64,000 bases of DNA from JANXZS01 sp963797255 (GTDB lineage: Bacteria > Acidobacteriota > Terriglobia > Terriglobales > Acidobacteriaceae). Both the position numbers and the translations under genes were made by a program. How positions within the stretch are numbered: position 1 is the first letter of the stretch; each line of letters opens with the position of its first letter. The stretch lies in contig CAWCOV010000030.1 in the NCBI GenBank assembly GCA_963797255.1, forward strand, positions 620,001 to 684,000. The letters run 5' to 3'. The notes under the pieces were generated by a model, which was not told where the DNA came from, ran no database searches, and saw only the letters and a list, made by a program, of their open reading frames with translations. Shown in pieces: positions 1 through 8,981 of the stretch.

Positions 1-1370
1 CTGCCCGCAGCGTCTCGTCGGCTGACAATGGTGGGAACGCGGTCCCCGTAGCCGGCTTTGATGGCGCAACGACGGCACGCACGTCCAGCCCAAGTGCCAT
101 TGCAATAGCAGTGTTGAATTGCACCAGCTTGATGCCGAGTTCGAAGTTGATGTTTTCTTTGTCGCCTGCGACTAATGAACTGGAGTTCACTTCGTCCATC
201 AACTTCTTCGTTGCCAGATAGCCGTCTCGAAGTTCGGGCGCAATTTTTTCCGGTGACAGACGGAACGTATCCAAGCATGGCCGAGGTGACGTGTTGACGG
301 ATCACTTTGAGTCCGGCTTCGACGGGCGCACGGTCGCCATGAGCAAGCGTCGATATACCAAGCAGGGACGTATCAATCCCGTCAAAGAAGGATTTCTCGT
401 TGGGAACCACCGGGACATAGGAACCGTAGAGGTGGTACGGAGTATTTACGGTTCCCGGAAACGTATAGTTTCCGCCGCCGTTCTGTGTTTTTTGCTCGCC
501 CCAGCCCTGACGCGATATCTGCACATACGATCTGCCCAGGACCGCATCGTAAACGCCTTCAGAAATTTCGACGTTCGTCTCGGGTGCCTTGTCGCTCCAC
601 TTCTGATCGACATAATCGTAAAAGCGCGCTGGAGCCCATTTTCCGGTGGCGTAGTCATACATGCCCTTCGCGCTAATGGAGTAGGTAGGCACACGCGCAT
701 ACACCTTTAACGGAGACCAGGGGCGCAATCCTTCCTTGATCTGTTCAGGAAAAATATTGGGATCGCCCGCAGCGTGGAATATCTCCTGCGCCACCTCGCC
801 GGAAACCTGGTGCTGGCCGTGGCCATCCGTGATGCTGCCGATGAAGACCGCTGTGACGACCAGGGGCCGCTGCAGGCGAACAGCGCGAACCACGTCATAG
901 AGCACGCGTTCCTTGCCCCAACGCGCATAAGCCTCGTCGATGGTTTTCGAGAAGCCGAAGTCCGCGACGCGAGTCCACATCTGCTCTGTGCCGTAGAACT
1001 GGTCGGCTCTCAACAACTCCTGCGTGCGTAACAGGCCAAGGGCGTCATAGGATTCGCCGGACATGGCGTTTTGTCCACCTTCGCCGCGAGTGAGAGAGAG
1101 CAGGGAAGTGCGCACGCCGGCGCCGCGAGATTGATAGGTGAGCATGCCGCCGTCTTCGTCGTCAGGATGCGCGGTAATGAGCATCAGGCTGGCCCATGTG
1201 TCCAGCTTTCGCAGTGTTTGCCAAAGTCCTGCGGCGCCACGATCCTCCGGAACCGTGTCTTGAGAGACGGCCGGAGCAATGGTTGTCGCATAGGGAACCG
1301 CTTGCGCCATTAATGTGGGCGCGCCAACGGGCGAGAGGAGAAGCATACAGGCGACGGCCATCGCGACCAC
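1..1370 (-). pseudogene. PIG-L/LmbE-family deacetylase, secreted; 3' end outside window and frameshifted
   Basis: N-terminal part of a large zinc-dependent PIG-L (LmbE-like) de-N-acetylase. A hydrophobic signal peptide (VAMAVACMLLLSPVG) precedes ITAHPDDEDGG, the family's metal-binding AHPDDE-type motif, and a later DGHGQHQ segment supplies the other metal-binding histidine. Start is ATG 1361 or in-frame GTG 1370; an AAGGA box lies further upstream. The reading frame from 1361 shows good coding to about 280 (ending near VTSAML), then continues one base out of register (DTFRLSPEKIAPELRDGYLATKK) to the left edge. The shift is +1 (one extra base or two missing) near 270-282. Both frames stay open to the edge, so the break shows only in the protein sense. 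It could be a real mutation or a sequence error. A second, short PIG-L gene lies at 6752-7534. Confidence 0.75.
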
Positions 1371-1560
1371 GCGTCGTGTCGTTGTGAATTCCTTAGAATT
1401 GTTTCCGTAGCTCTTTGCGTTCAAAAGATGAACGCGTCGGCCGGCAGTTCCCAGTGCATCGATGTTCCGAAAGGTCATTGACTCCGCTTCCCGCGTGGAC
1501 GCCTGTTGTGTATTGCCAGTGTACAATCCAGTTTCAACGGCGCAGTGTTATCGGCCCTTC

Positions 1561-3066
1561 ATGTCCCAATCGAACCCCCTCCAGCCCGATGCCGTTTCGC
1601 CCGCTCCGCCTCACCTCGAACGGCAGATAGGCCTCGGCAGCGCCGTCTCCCTGAACATGCTGAACATGATCGGCGTGGGGCCGTTTATTGCCCTGCCACT
1701 GATCATCCTGGCCATGGGCGGGCCCCAGGCGATGCTCGGCTGGATCCTGGGCGCGGTGATTGCAATATGCGACGGCATGGTGTGGGCTGAACTCGGCGCG
1801 GCAATGCCCAAAGCGGGCGGCTCGTATGCCTTTCTGCGCCAGATCTACGGGGCAAATGGGCCTGGACGGCTCTTCTCCTTCCTGTACGTCTGGCAGGTGG
1901 GATTCAGCGCGCCTCTCTCCATTGCGTCGGGCTGCATCGGGCTATCGCAGTACGCGGCATATCTCTGGCCGCCCCTCCGTGGCGTGGTATTCCCATCAGT
2001 TCCGCTTCTTGGTTTCCTGCACTACACCAGCTTGATGGCAGCAGGATCCTGCGTACTCGTTGTAATTCTGCTTTATCGCAACGTGAAGTCGATCGCGCGG
2101 ATGGCCTGGGTGCTGTGGATTGGCGTCGTGTTCACGATCGGTGCGGTCATTCTGGCGGGCTTCACGCACTTTCAGCCGCAGCTTGTATTTACTTTGCCGC
2201 CGGGCGCCCTTCGCCTGGACAAGCCATTTTTTGAAGGATTGGGTGCTGCAACCCTGCTGGCGACGTACTGCTACTGGGGCTACTACAACGTCAGCTTTCT
2301 CGGCGCGGAGATTCGCGATCCCGGCCGTAATATTCCCCGGGCTGTGTTGCTCTCGGTCGTTCTGGTCGCGACGCTTTACCTGTTGATGAACGTCAGCGTT
2401 CTGGGCGTAGTGCCATGGCAGGAGATGCATGCCGGTTCAGACGCTGGTTCCAAACTCGCGGTCGTGGCTGTAGTTATGCAGCGAACCTTCGGACCTTTCG
2501 CAGCGCGAGCCATTGCAGCCCTGGTGATATGGACCGCCTTCGCCTCCGTCTTCTCGCTCGTGCTCGGCTATTCGCGTGTGCCTTATGCGGCTGCTCTCGA
2601 CGGAAACTACTTTCGCTTCTTCGCCCATCTACATCCAGTGCATCACTTCCCGAACCGCTCCCTGATCGCGCTGGGCGCGGTGGCAACGTTGTTCTGCTTT
2701 CTCGACCTGCCACACGTAATCGCTGCGCTGGTTGCCATCCGCATTGTTTTACAGTTTCTTTTGCAGCAAGTGGGAGTCATCCTGTTGCGAATACGTCAGC
2801 CGGAGATGCCCCGGCCATTTCGAATATGGCTCTATCCTTTGCCGCCGATACTGGCGTTCGCCGGCTTCCTGTTCATCCTGATCTCCCGGCACCAGGCTAT
2901 GCGGGAATTCTCCTACGCAGCGGCGGTGGCCGCGTCGGGAACGATCATTTTCCTAGTGCGCTCCCGGATTCGCCGCGAATGGCCATTCGCGAAAGGAACA
3001 GATACAGTTACAGATCAATCTTCTCACTGGAAACTGATCGCCACTGAGCCAAAATGTTCGAAGTGA
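1561..3066 (+). CDS. APC-superfamily amino acid permease
   Basis: Integral inner-membrane transporter, 501 residues, about 12 predicted membrane helices. The N-terminal helix (SLNMLNMIGVGPFIALPL) has the glycine-rich unwound-helix signature of amino acid/polyamine/organocation transporters; the segment WAELGAAMPKAGGSYAFLR is the conserved region after helix 2, with a GGSY(A/V) element. The reading frame is open upstream to 1462, but ATG 1561 is preferred because the peptide upstream of it has no family resemblance and the family starts shortly before the GLGSAVSLN segment. Substrate cannot be told from sequence; probably a neutral or basic amino acid. Its 3' end overlaps the convergent gene at 3024-3815 by about 43 bp. 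Confidence 0.87.
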   Translation: MSQSNPLQPDAVSPAPPHLERQIGLGSAVSLNMLNMIGVGPFIALPLIILAMGGPQAMLGWILGAVIAICDGMVWAELGAAMPKAGGSYAFLRQIYGANGPGRLFSFLYVWQVGFSAPLSIASGCIGLSQYAAYLWPPLRGVVFPSVPLLGFLHYTSLMAAGSCVLVVILLYRNVKSIARMAWVLWIGVVFTIGAVILAGFTHFQPQLVFTLPPGALRLDKPFFEGLGAATLLATYCYWGYYNVSFLGAEIRDPGRNIPRAVLLSVVLVATLYLLMNVSVLGVVPWQEMHAGSDAGSKLAVVAVVMQRTFGPFAARAIAALVIWTAFASVFSLVLGYSRVPYAAALDGNYFRFFAHLHPVHHFPNRSLIALGAVATLFCFLDLPHVIAALVAIRIVLQFLLQQVGVILLRIRQPEMPRPFRIWLYPLPPILAFAGFLFILISRHQAMREFSYAAAVAASGTIIFLVRSRIRREWPFAKGTDTVTDQSSHWKLIATEPKCSK

Positions 3067-3815
3067 ACGTGGCACTCCGACTGCGCCTCTGCCAATGTTT
3101 TTCCTGTCCAGCTCCCTGTAGTTACCCAGTCTCCGGCGTACAAGCCTCCGGTTCGGTACTGGCCATCATTGGCAAGCCACACAAGAAGGCGAACAATGTC
3201 GCTTCCGGCGCCGTTGGACCCGCGCGCCTGCACCCGGACAGCTCCGTCGACCGAAATCTCGACTCCTTCCGTCCCGAAGTCGAACTTCTGCCAGTCAGGT
3301 ACGGCCGGGCCGTGCGCGAATCCACCATTCATCTGCAGGTCGCCAATCATTGACAGACGATCAACCTTGTCAGGATCGCAAAAGGCAGACTCGAGAATCT
3401 CGATCGCTGGATGACAACTGCCAATCGCAGCAATCACTTCCGCTCGGGTGTACGGCTCTTCGCGAGGAGGAAGATCCTGTCCAATGCAGAACGCAATCTC
3501 CGCCTCCAGGCCGCGCATGCGGTGGAATGTTTCAGAGAGCACACCGCCCGAGTCTGCAAACCCGCCCATCAGCGGCATCGGCCCGAACAGGGGAGTCGCC
3601 TCCGGGTTCGGCACTCCAACCTTCCAGCCGCCAATCTTTCCCAAGGCCAGCGCAATGGTGTCCTGAAGGAAATACGCCTCATCGAGCGAGCGCGGCCGAA
3701 GCGGTTCAGGAAGATCGTCAATCGGCACAGTGGTTCTGCGCGCCTGTAGAAGCAATTCTGCCGCCTGACGCAGCCGGTCTTCGTCCTGGGCACTCAAAGT
3801 GTTCTCTGTTGTCAT
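3024..3815 (-). CDS. Fumarylacetoacetase/2-keto-4-pentenoate hydratase family protein
   Basis: 263 residues from ATG 3815 (an in-frame start at 3830 would add five residues). It resembles the MhpD-like branch of the FAH superfamily: the segment GGWKVGVPNPEATPLFGPM matches the hydratase N-terminal region, RGLEAEIAFCIGQDLP carries the E-x-E metal-binding motif, and IGSCHPAIEILES is the conserved middle strand. Such enzymes hydrate or hydrolyse small dioic or keto acids in aromatic or sugar-acid breakdown, using a divalent metal. No pathway partners are adjacent, so the substrate is open. It is convergent with the permease gene and diverges from msrP. Confidence 0.8.
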   Translation of the reverse strand: MTTENTLSAQDEDRLRQAAELLLQARRTTVPIDDLPEPLRPRSLDEAYFLQDTIALALGKIGGWKVGVPNPEATPLFGPMPLMGGFADSGGVLSETFHRMRGLEAEIAFCIGQDLPPREEPYTRAEVIAAIGSCHPAIEILESAFCDPDKVDRLSMIGDLQMNGGFAHGPAVPDWQKFDFGTEGVEISVDGAVRVQARGSNGAGSDIVRLLVWLANDGQYRTGGLYAGDWVTTGSWTGKTLAEAQSECHVHFEHFGSVAISFQ

Positions 3816-3944
3816 ACGTTTTTCTCGCACGATTGGATTTGTTTTACAACCTGCAAGTCTGCAAAGTTGTGAATTGGCACAAACTTAAATCTCTCTGTAA
3901 TCTTACGTTCGTAAGTGCGTCTAATTCTCCGAGAGGCTCTTACC

Positions 3945-4922
3945 ATGTTAATCCGTAAGCCGAGCGACATCCCGTCTTCTGAGATCACCTCAAAGTCGGA
4001 CTACTTGAACCGCCGCAACTTCATTGCCGGCGCTACCGCCGCGGGTGCTCTGGCCCTTGGTGCGGATCGTGTGGCGCAGGTCATTGACCCGGACTCCCAT
4101 GTCCTGGCAGATACTACAAAATTGCAGACGGTAAGCAGTCCCCTGTCCACCACCGGTGAGACGCTGACCACTCTCAAAGACATTACCAGCTATAACAATT
4201 TTTACGAATTTGGTTCGGACAAAAGCGACCCGGCACGAAATGCCGGAAGACTGAAGACAAGGCCATGGGTCGTGACTATAGATGGCCTCGTCAAAAAGAA
4301 GAAGACCATCGACATCGACGCCATTCTAAAACTTCATCCGCTGGAAGATCGGGTCTATCGTTTGCGCTGTGTCGAAGGCTGGAGCATGGTCATCCCCTGG
4401 GTGGGATATTCGCTGTCAGAGTTTATCAAAGAGTGCGATCCTCTCCCTTCGGCAAAGTATGTTCAGTTCCTGTCACTGGCAGATACCCACCAGATGACGG
4501 GTCTGTTGCAGGCCGCCTCGCTCGACTGGCCATATTCAGAAGGCCTGCGCATGGACGAAGCGATGAATCCCCTGACGCTTTGGACTGTTGGCATGTATGG
4601 CGAAACGCTTCCCAATCAAGATGGCGCACCGGTACGGATCATCGTCCCCTGGAAGTATGGATTTAAATCCGCGAAATCGATTGTGACGGTGAAGTTCGTT
4701 GATAAGCAGCCGCGCACCACATGGAACCAGATGGCGCCCAATGAGTACGGTTTCTATTCCAACGTAAATCCGAATGTAGACCATCCGCGCTGGTCACAAA
4801 AAACGGAGCGCAGGATAGGTGAGCCTTTCTACAAGCAGCGTCGTGAAACCCTCATGTTCAACGGCTATTCGGATCAAGTCGCGCAACTCTACGCAGGCAT
4901 GGACCTGAAGAAGAACTACTAA
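3945..4922 (+). CDS. msrP: Protein-methionine-sulfoxide reductase, molybdenum catalytic subunit
   Basis: Periplasmic molybdopterin enzyme that reduces methionine sulfoxide in oxidised envelope proteins; formerly YedY. 325 residues, the usual length. A twin-arginine signal (LNRRNFIAGATAAGALALG, residues 21-39) marks export of the folded holoenzyme. Cys142 in YRLRCVEGWSMVIPW is the expected molybdenum ligand and the flanking segment is the sulfite-oxidase-fold core. The ATG at 3945 is chosen over a GTG at 3915 because GAGAGG sits at a proper distance and because the Tat motif then falls at the usual place. The gene for the haem b membrane partner follows after 41 bp, giving the standard msrPQ operon. 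Confidence 0.93.
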   Translation: MLIRKPSDIPSSEITSKSDYLNRRNFIAGATAAGALALGADRVAQVIDPDSHVLADTTKLQTVSSPLSTTGETLTTLKDITSYNNFYEFGSDKSDPARNAGRLKTRPWVVTIDGLVKKKKTIDIDAILKLHPLEDRVYRLRCVEGWSMVIPWVGYSLSEFIKECDPLPSAKYVQFLSLADTHQMTGLLQAASLDWPYSEGLRMDEAMNPLTLWTVGMYGETLPNQDGAPVRIIVPWKYGFKSAKSIVTVKFVDKQPRTTWNQMAPNEYGFYSNVNPNVDHPRWSQKTERRIGEPFYKQRRETLMFNGYSDQVAQLYAGMDLKKNY

Positions 4923-4963
4923 CAATTTAGCTACTCAAAATCTGCGGGCGAGAACGGAAAGAA

Positions 4964-5578
4964 ATGTCGAACGGGAAGATTGTTGCGCTGAAAGTCGCGG
5001 TGTGGCTGGCATGCCTTTATCCCGTGTTGAGCCTGGCTTACGGCGCTATCTTTAACTCACTCGGTCCAGATCCAACGCGGACGATTACCTTTACAACCGG
5101 GCTGGCAACAATACGACTGCTCGTAATTTCGCTAGCGATTACGCCACTTCGTCGCGTTTCTCCGCGCTTGTCGTGGTTCATTCGCTTCCGGCGTCTGCTG
5201 GGATTGTTCGCTTTTTTCTACGCGTCCCTGCATCTGCTCACTTACATCGGTTTGTATTCTTACTTCAATGTGCATGCGATCATCGCCGACGTGCTCAAGC
5301 GCAAATATGTGACCGTAGGTATGGGCGCGTGGCTGCTGCTGCTGCCGCTCGCTCTCACATCGACCAAATGGTCTATCCGCAAGCTCGGCAAGAATTGGCA
5401 GCGGCTCCACTATCTCGTGTATGTCGCAGCAATCCTTGGCGTGGTGCATTATTGGTGGCTGGTTAAGCCCGGGGTTCGCACTCCGATTACCATCACCGTA
5501 CTCTTGTCGGCTGTGTTGCTCGCGCGCCCACTGCTCACGTGGATCAACAATCGAAAGCGCGTTGCAACCTCCGCCTGA
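4964..5578 (+). CDS. msrQ: Haem-binding membrane subunit of the methionine sulfoxide reductase
   Basis: 204-residue inner-membrane b-type cytochrome (YedZ/ferric-reductase-like domain) that passes electrons from the respiratory chain to MsrP. About five to six hydrophobic helices are visible; histidines in YASLHLLTYIG and WQRLHYLVYVAAILGVVHYWW are the likely haem ligands. ATG 4964 follows GGAAAG at a workable distance. Downstream partner of msrP on the same strand; the next gene is on the opposite strand and ends at 5586. Confidence 0.92.
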   Translation: MSNGKIVALKVAVWLACLYPVLSLAYGAIFNSLGPDPTRTITFTTGLATIRLLVISLAITPLRRVSPRLSWFIRFRRLLGLFAFFYASLHLLTYIGLYSYFNVHAIIADVLKRKYVTVGMGAWLLLLPLALTSTKWSIRKLGKNWQRLHYLVYVAAILGVVHYWWLVKPGVRTPITITVLLSAVLLARPLLTWINNRKRVATSA

Positions 5579-5585
5579 TCCTCGA

Positions 5586-6749
5586 TCAGTGCTCTGAATC
5601 GATTCCGGAATTGTGTCCGCTGGTGACTGGAAGACTCAGGACCAGGTTATCGACATCCATGCCGTTGATCTCGATATTCTTTTCCTGCGCACCGTAGATG
5701 GTGACGCTATCGCTTGAGTCTCCGGAGAGAGAGTGAGGGCCGGATGTATCGGAAGCGCCATTCACTCGCAAGGTAAACTTACCGTTGGGTACGCTTAAAA
5801 AACGGAAGCTTCCATCGGAAGTTGAGACTGATGTCAGTGCATCGCCTGCCTCTCCTGTCAGCGTAAGTGAAACCATTACACGGGCAATTCCGTGTCCATC
5901 CTTTGATGATTGCACCACGCCGCTCACCTGCCTCAGCGTGGTTACAGGGATTTGTAATTCCAAACCGCCTCGTTCTTCTCCCGCCCTCAACTCCAGGCGT
6001 CTCGCCTCCGACTTCCGCAGCGTGTTGCCGTAATACATTGGCAAAGTCCCGGGCCCGTTTGGACCCCATCCTCGTGGGCGCGCCATGATCACGTACACTC
6101 CGTCGGGAAGACCGCCGAGCCGGAATTCGCCGCGGTCGCTGGTCGATGCAAAAGCCAGGTCGCGCATATTCACCGGAGCAGGAGCTTCGCCATTATTCTG
6201 CGTCGAGTTATCCACGCGCTCTGCCGAAACCGGAACGCCCGCAGCAGGCGTGCCATCGTCGTAGAGGACCGCGCCGGACAGCGTTGCTCCGCGAAAGGCT
6301 GTTACCTGGACAGTTGTTGTTTGGTTCGCGGAGACAGTAACGCGCGTCAGCATGGACTTCAGCGCGTCGGGCACCTCGCTGCTGGGGCGCATAGAACCGC
6401 GCGGCGAGAAACTGCGCAAGGGATCAATGTAGCCCGGCATCTGCGCACTCACGTAGTACTCGCCGGGACGAACGTTGTTGATAAAGAAGCTGCCGTCGGC
6501 AGACGTGCTCCCTGCACCTGCAAATGAGCCGCCCATCATTCCGCTGCCGGTGGAAGCGGGTGTCAGCCGGACACCGGCAAACCGCGCAGGCTTCTGCGTG
6601 TCCGCACAGAAAACGCGCCCGGCCACCGCACCATTTCCCGAAAGGAACATTTCCTGTGCATGCAAATTACTACCGAGTAGAAGCGCTACGGCAATAAAAC
6701 TTCGGGAGAGCGCTTTCAGTCCGGTGTTCCTTGCTATTGAGGTGGGCAT
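5586..6749 (-). CDS. Secreted carboxypeptidase-regulatory-like domain protein
   Basis: 387 residues with a signal peptide (SRSFIAVALLLGSNLHAQ) followed by beta-rich modules: GAVAGRVFCADTQKPARFAGVRL is a typical start of a CarboxypepD_reg/Cna-B-like domain, and two similar stretches follow (ATLSGAVLYDDGTPAAGVPVSAE and VSGVVQSSKDGHGIARVMVSL). These domains fold as small transthyretin-like sandwiches. No catalytic domain is present, so a role in surface display or in binding polysaccharide is only inference. The start lies 1 bp after... the stop-to-start distance to the PIG-L gene upstream is only 2 bp (6752/6749), so the two are probably co-transcribed. Confidence 0.78.
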   Translation of the reverse strand: MPTSIARNTGLKALSRSFIAVALLLGSNLHAQEMFLSGNGAVAGRVFCADTQKPARFAGVRLTPASTGSGMMGGSFAGAGSTSADGSFFINNVRPGEYYVSAQMPGYIDPLRSFSPRGSMRPSSEVPDALKSMLTRVTVSANQTTTVQVTAFRGATLSGAVLYDDGTPAAGVPVSAERVDNSTQNNGEAPAPVNMRDLAFASTSDRGEFRLGGLPDGVYVIMARPRGWGPNGPGTLPMYYGNTLRKSEARRLELRAGEERGGLELQIPVTTLRQVSGVVQSSKDGHGIARVMVSLTLTGEAGDALTSVSTSDGSFRFLSVPNGKFTLRVNGASDTSGPHSLSGDSSDSVTIYGAQEKNIEINGMDVDNLVLSLPVTSGHNSGIDSEH

Positions 6750-6751
6750 TT

Positions 6752-7534
6752 TTATTCGCCGGAGTCTGCTGCGGAGACCGCGTGATCAAGTGAGATGCCA
6801 TCGAAGAGCGCGCCATCTCTGCGGTCCGTGCTTTTGCTTGCCGCGAGCAGATAGCATTCGCACCCGGCGTACTTGTCGAAGGCGCCTCGGACCCTTTCAA
6901 GAACACCTTGCTGCGTCGTGTGCATTAGAAAAGCCTTCAGCTTTCGTTCCATGTACTCGGTAAGATTCATTGCCAAAGTGCAAGTGGTGATCGGCGTCTC
7001 TTCAGGATTCGCAGATCTATACGGAGCCACGAATGGCGGCTGCAGCAAATACAATTTTTGCGGAGCATAGGCTCTGCGACCGTTCGATAACTGTTCGGGG
7101 AAGTAGGCATCGCTTCCTGCCCAGTGAAATGCTGCCGTGGTCGACAGGCTTGCCATGGTGTGGTCGCGATGAAGGTTCGGGCCACCTTCGGTTCCGAAAG
7201 TGATTAGCACCTGTGGCCGGAGCATGCGGATTCGCTCAACCAGTGCTCCGACAAGCTGGTTGAAATCAGTCTCTGCAAGCTTGCCGTCATGAAAGTGAAG
7301 AACTTCGGGATGCGTAACCCCGAGCACTTCGCAGGCGGCTGCGAATTCATTTCGCCGTACCGCAGCCAGTTCTTCGTTGCCGTTCGAATCGCCGCGAAAG
7401 GTCGCTGCCTGGCCATCCGTCAGGCAGACAACGCTCGTCTCAGCACCCTGGTCACGTGCCCACATCAGCGCGCCGCCAAACGCTGCGCTTTCGTCATCCG
7501 GGTGTGCTGTCACGCACATGAGTCGTAAGCTCAA
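6752..7534 (-). CDS. PIG-L family deacetylase (LmbE-like)
   Basis: 260 residues, close to single-domain family length, no signal peptide. MCVTAHPDDESAAFGGAL holds the zinc-binding AHPDDE motif near residue 10; GPNLHRDHTMAS holds the third histidine pair. The family removes acetyl groups from N-acetylglucosamine-type sugars (MshB and BshB are examples); which substrate applies here cannot be read from sequence. Likely translated with the downstream carboxypeptidase-regulatory-like protein, two bases away. rnhB lies 35 bp upstream on the same strand, so the operon may extend from rnhB. Confidence 0.87.
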   Translation of the reverse strand: MSLRLMCVTAHPDDESAAFGGALMWARDQGAETSVVCLTDGQAATFRGDSNGNEELAAVRRNEFAAACEVLGVTHPEVLHFHDGKLAETDFNQLVGALVERIRMLRPQVLITFGTEGGPNLHRDHTMASLSTTAAFHWAGSDAYFPEQLSNGRRAYAPQKLYLLQPPFVAPYRSANPEETPITTCTLAMNLTEYMERKLKAFLMHTTQQGVLERVRGAFDKYAGCECYLLAASKSTDRRDGALFDGISLDHAVSAADSGE

Positions 7535-7569
7535 TACCTTCGCCTCTTACTGCTAATCCTTTGACGTTC

Positions 7570-8298
7570 TTAGCAGTCGGAAGGTTCATCCCACGGCAGG
7601 GAAGATTGGGCAACAGGCCGAAAGCTTCGCCGGTGGAGTTCGCAGGGCCCAAAGCGAAGCAGCGCCGCCCGATGCTCAGGCGTGGCGTAGCCTTTGTGAG
7701 ACGCCAGCCCGTATTGCGGATACTGCCGATCCAGATCACGCAACAACGCATCGCGATAAACCTTGGCAACCACGGATGCAGCAGCGATGGAAATGCTCAG
7801 GCTGTCGCCATAGATGATGCTTGTTTGCGCACAACTGACGTCCAGCCGCATAGCGTCAATCAGCAGGTGATCAGGAGATGGCGCCAAACGAGCAACCGCC
7901 GCCGTCATGGCAAGGCGTGTGGCTTGATAGATGTTCACGCGATCGATTGTGGCCGCGTCCACTTGCTCAATTGCAATGGCGATAGCTTTGCGTTCTACGA
8001 TCTTCGCCATCCTCTCGCGATCCTCGCGAAGCAACTGCTTTGAATCGCGTAAGCCGCGAATGCGTAAGCCTTCCGGCAGGATCACGGCAGCGGCGACTAC
8101 AGGACCGAACAGCGCTCCACGGCCTACCTCATCCACGCCAGCAATCATGCAGGCTCCGCCCGCGCGAGCTGCGCGTTCGTAGCGATGACCACATACCAGT
8201 GTCCGCAGCATGCGCAGTTTCCGCGTCGCTGCTGATACCTCAACTTCCTCCTCGAGGAGTTCAGGATCGATGAGAGTTGTCCCGGTCAGAAGTGGCAT
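7570..8298 (-). CDS. rnhB: Ribonuclease HII
   Basis: Cytoplasmic endonuclease that nicks RNA in RNA-DNA hybrids and single ribonucleotides in DNA. 242 residues. AGVDEVGRGALFGPV carries the catalytic Asp56-Glu57 pair, LLIDAMRLD the third acidic residue, and SIAAASVVAKVYRDALLRDLD the fourth. About 50 residues precede the catalytic core, longer than in the E. coli enzyme but seen in other RNase HII proteins. The gene keeps its usual place after rplS, with a hairpin between them (8399-8427). Confidence 0.95.
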   Translation of the reverse strand: MPLLTGTTLIDPELLEEEVEVSAATRKLRMLRTLVCGHRYERAARAGGACMIAGVDEVGRGALFGPVVAAAVILPEGLRIRGLRDSKQLLREDRERMAKIVERKAIAIAIEQVDAATIDRVNIYQATRLAMTAAVARLAPSPDHLLIDAMRLDVSCAQTSIIYGDSLSISIAAASVVAKVYRDALLRDLDRQYPQYGLASHKGYATPEHRAALLRFGPCELHRRSFRPVAQSSLPWDEPSDC

Positions 8299-8398
8299 GG
8301 CTTAGAAATGAGTTTAGAGCAAACTCACTCTGTACAGGGCAGGGACGACTTGAGTATCAGGGGAATTCTTGAGGAAAAGTCAGCACCAACACAGAAAC

Positions 8399-8427
8399 GC
8401 CCCGGGCGCGATGAGCAGTGCCGGGGC
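8399..8427 (-). terminator. Hairpin between rplS and rnhB, possible partial terminator
   Basis: GCCCCGG and CCGGGGC form a 7-bp GC stem with a 15-base loop in the gap after rplS. On the minus strand the stem is followed by a mixed GTTTCTGTG rather than a clean U-tract, so it may only attenuate transcription into rnhB or stabilise the rplS message. Confidence 0.4.
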
Positions 8428-8461
8428 ATTCCGATTATGAGCCCTGAATTTTGAGAGCGTA

Positions 8462-8815
8462 CTAGCTGCGCTCGACTTCCTTCAGGCGGGCAGCCTTGCC
8501 GCGCAGACCACGAAGGTAGAACAACTTGGCACGGCGGACGCGGGCCGAACGAATCTTCTCGACCTTGTCCACAACTTTGGAGTTGTAAGGGAAAATACGC
8601 TCTACACCTTGACCGAAGCTCATTTTGCGAACCGTAAAGCTGCCTTGCGGACCTTGCTTCACCGCGATCACAATTCCTTCAAATGCCTGCAAGCGTTCTT
8701 TTTCGCCTTCTTTAATTTTAACCTGCACGCGGACGGTGTCGCCGGCGGCAAACGCGGGGAGATCTGTACGCTGGAGCTTATCTGCCAGCCTTTGCATTAC
8801 TGGATGAATGGACAT
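8462..8815 (-). CDS. rplS: Large-subunit ribosomal protein L19
   Basis: 117 residues, normal length. FAAGDTVRVQVKIKEGEKERLQAFEGIVIA and VERIFPYNSKVVDKVEKIRSARVRRAKLFYLR segments are the conserved bL19 core and C-terminal helix. L19 sits at the 30S-50S interface. Its usual upstream neighbour trmD is found 1.2 kb away with one gene (NIPSNAP-family) between them, and rnhB follows downstream. Confidence 0.97.
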   Translation of the reverse strand: MSIHPVMQRLADKLQRTDLPAFAAGDTVRVQVKIKEGEKERLQAFEGIVIAVKQGPQGSFTVRKMSFGQGVERIFPYNSKVVDKVEKIRSARVRRAKLFYLRGLRGKAARLKEVERS

Positions 8816-8981
8816 GGAGTGATTCCTATCGTGAACTCAGAATCTTTAGTTTACACGGAATTACACTTTCGCGAAACATCGCGCGAGAGGGTCAAATTTA
8901 CTTGCGAAATCACGCCGCGAACCTTTACTCATCGACCCGTAAGTGCTTCTTATGAAGCGCGTTGCAGCGCTGCGACGAAAT

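Noticed and set aside
265..290. Programmed ribosomal frameshift in the PIG-L gene
   Set aside because: No slippery heptamer or downstream structure is evident; mutation or sequence error is simpler.
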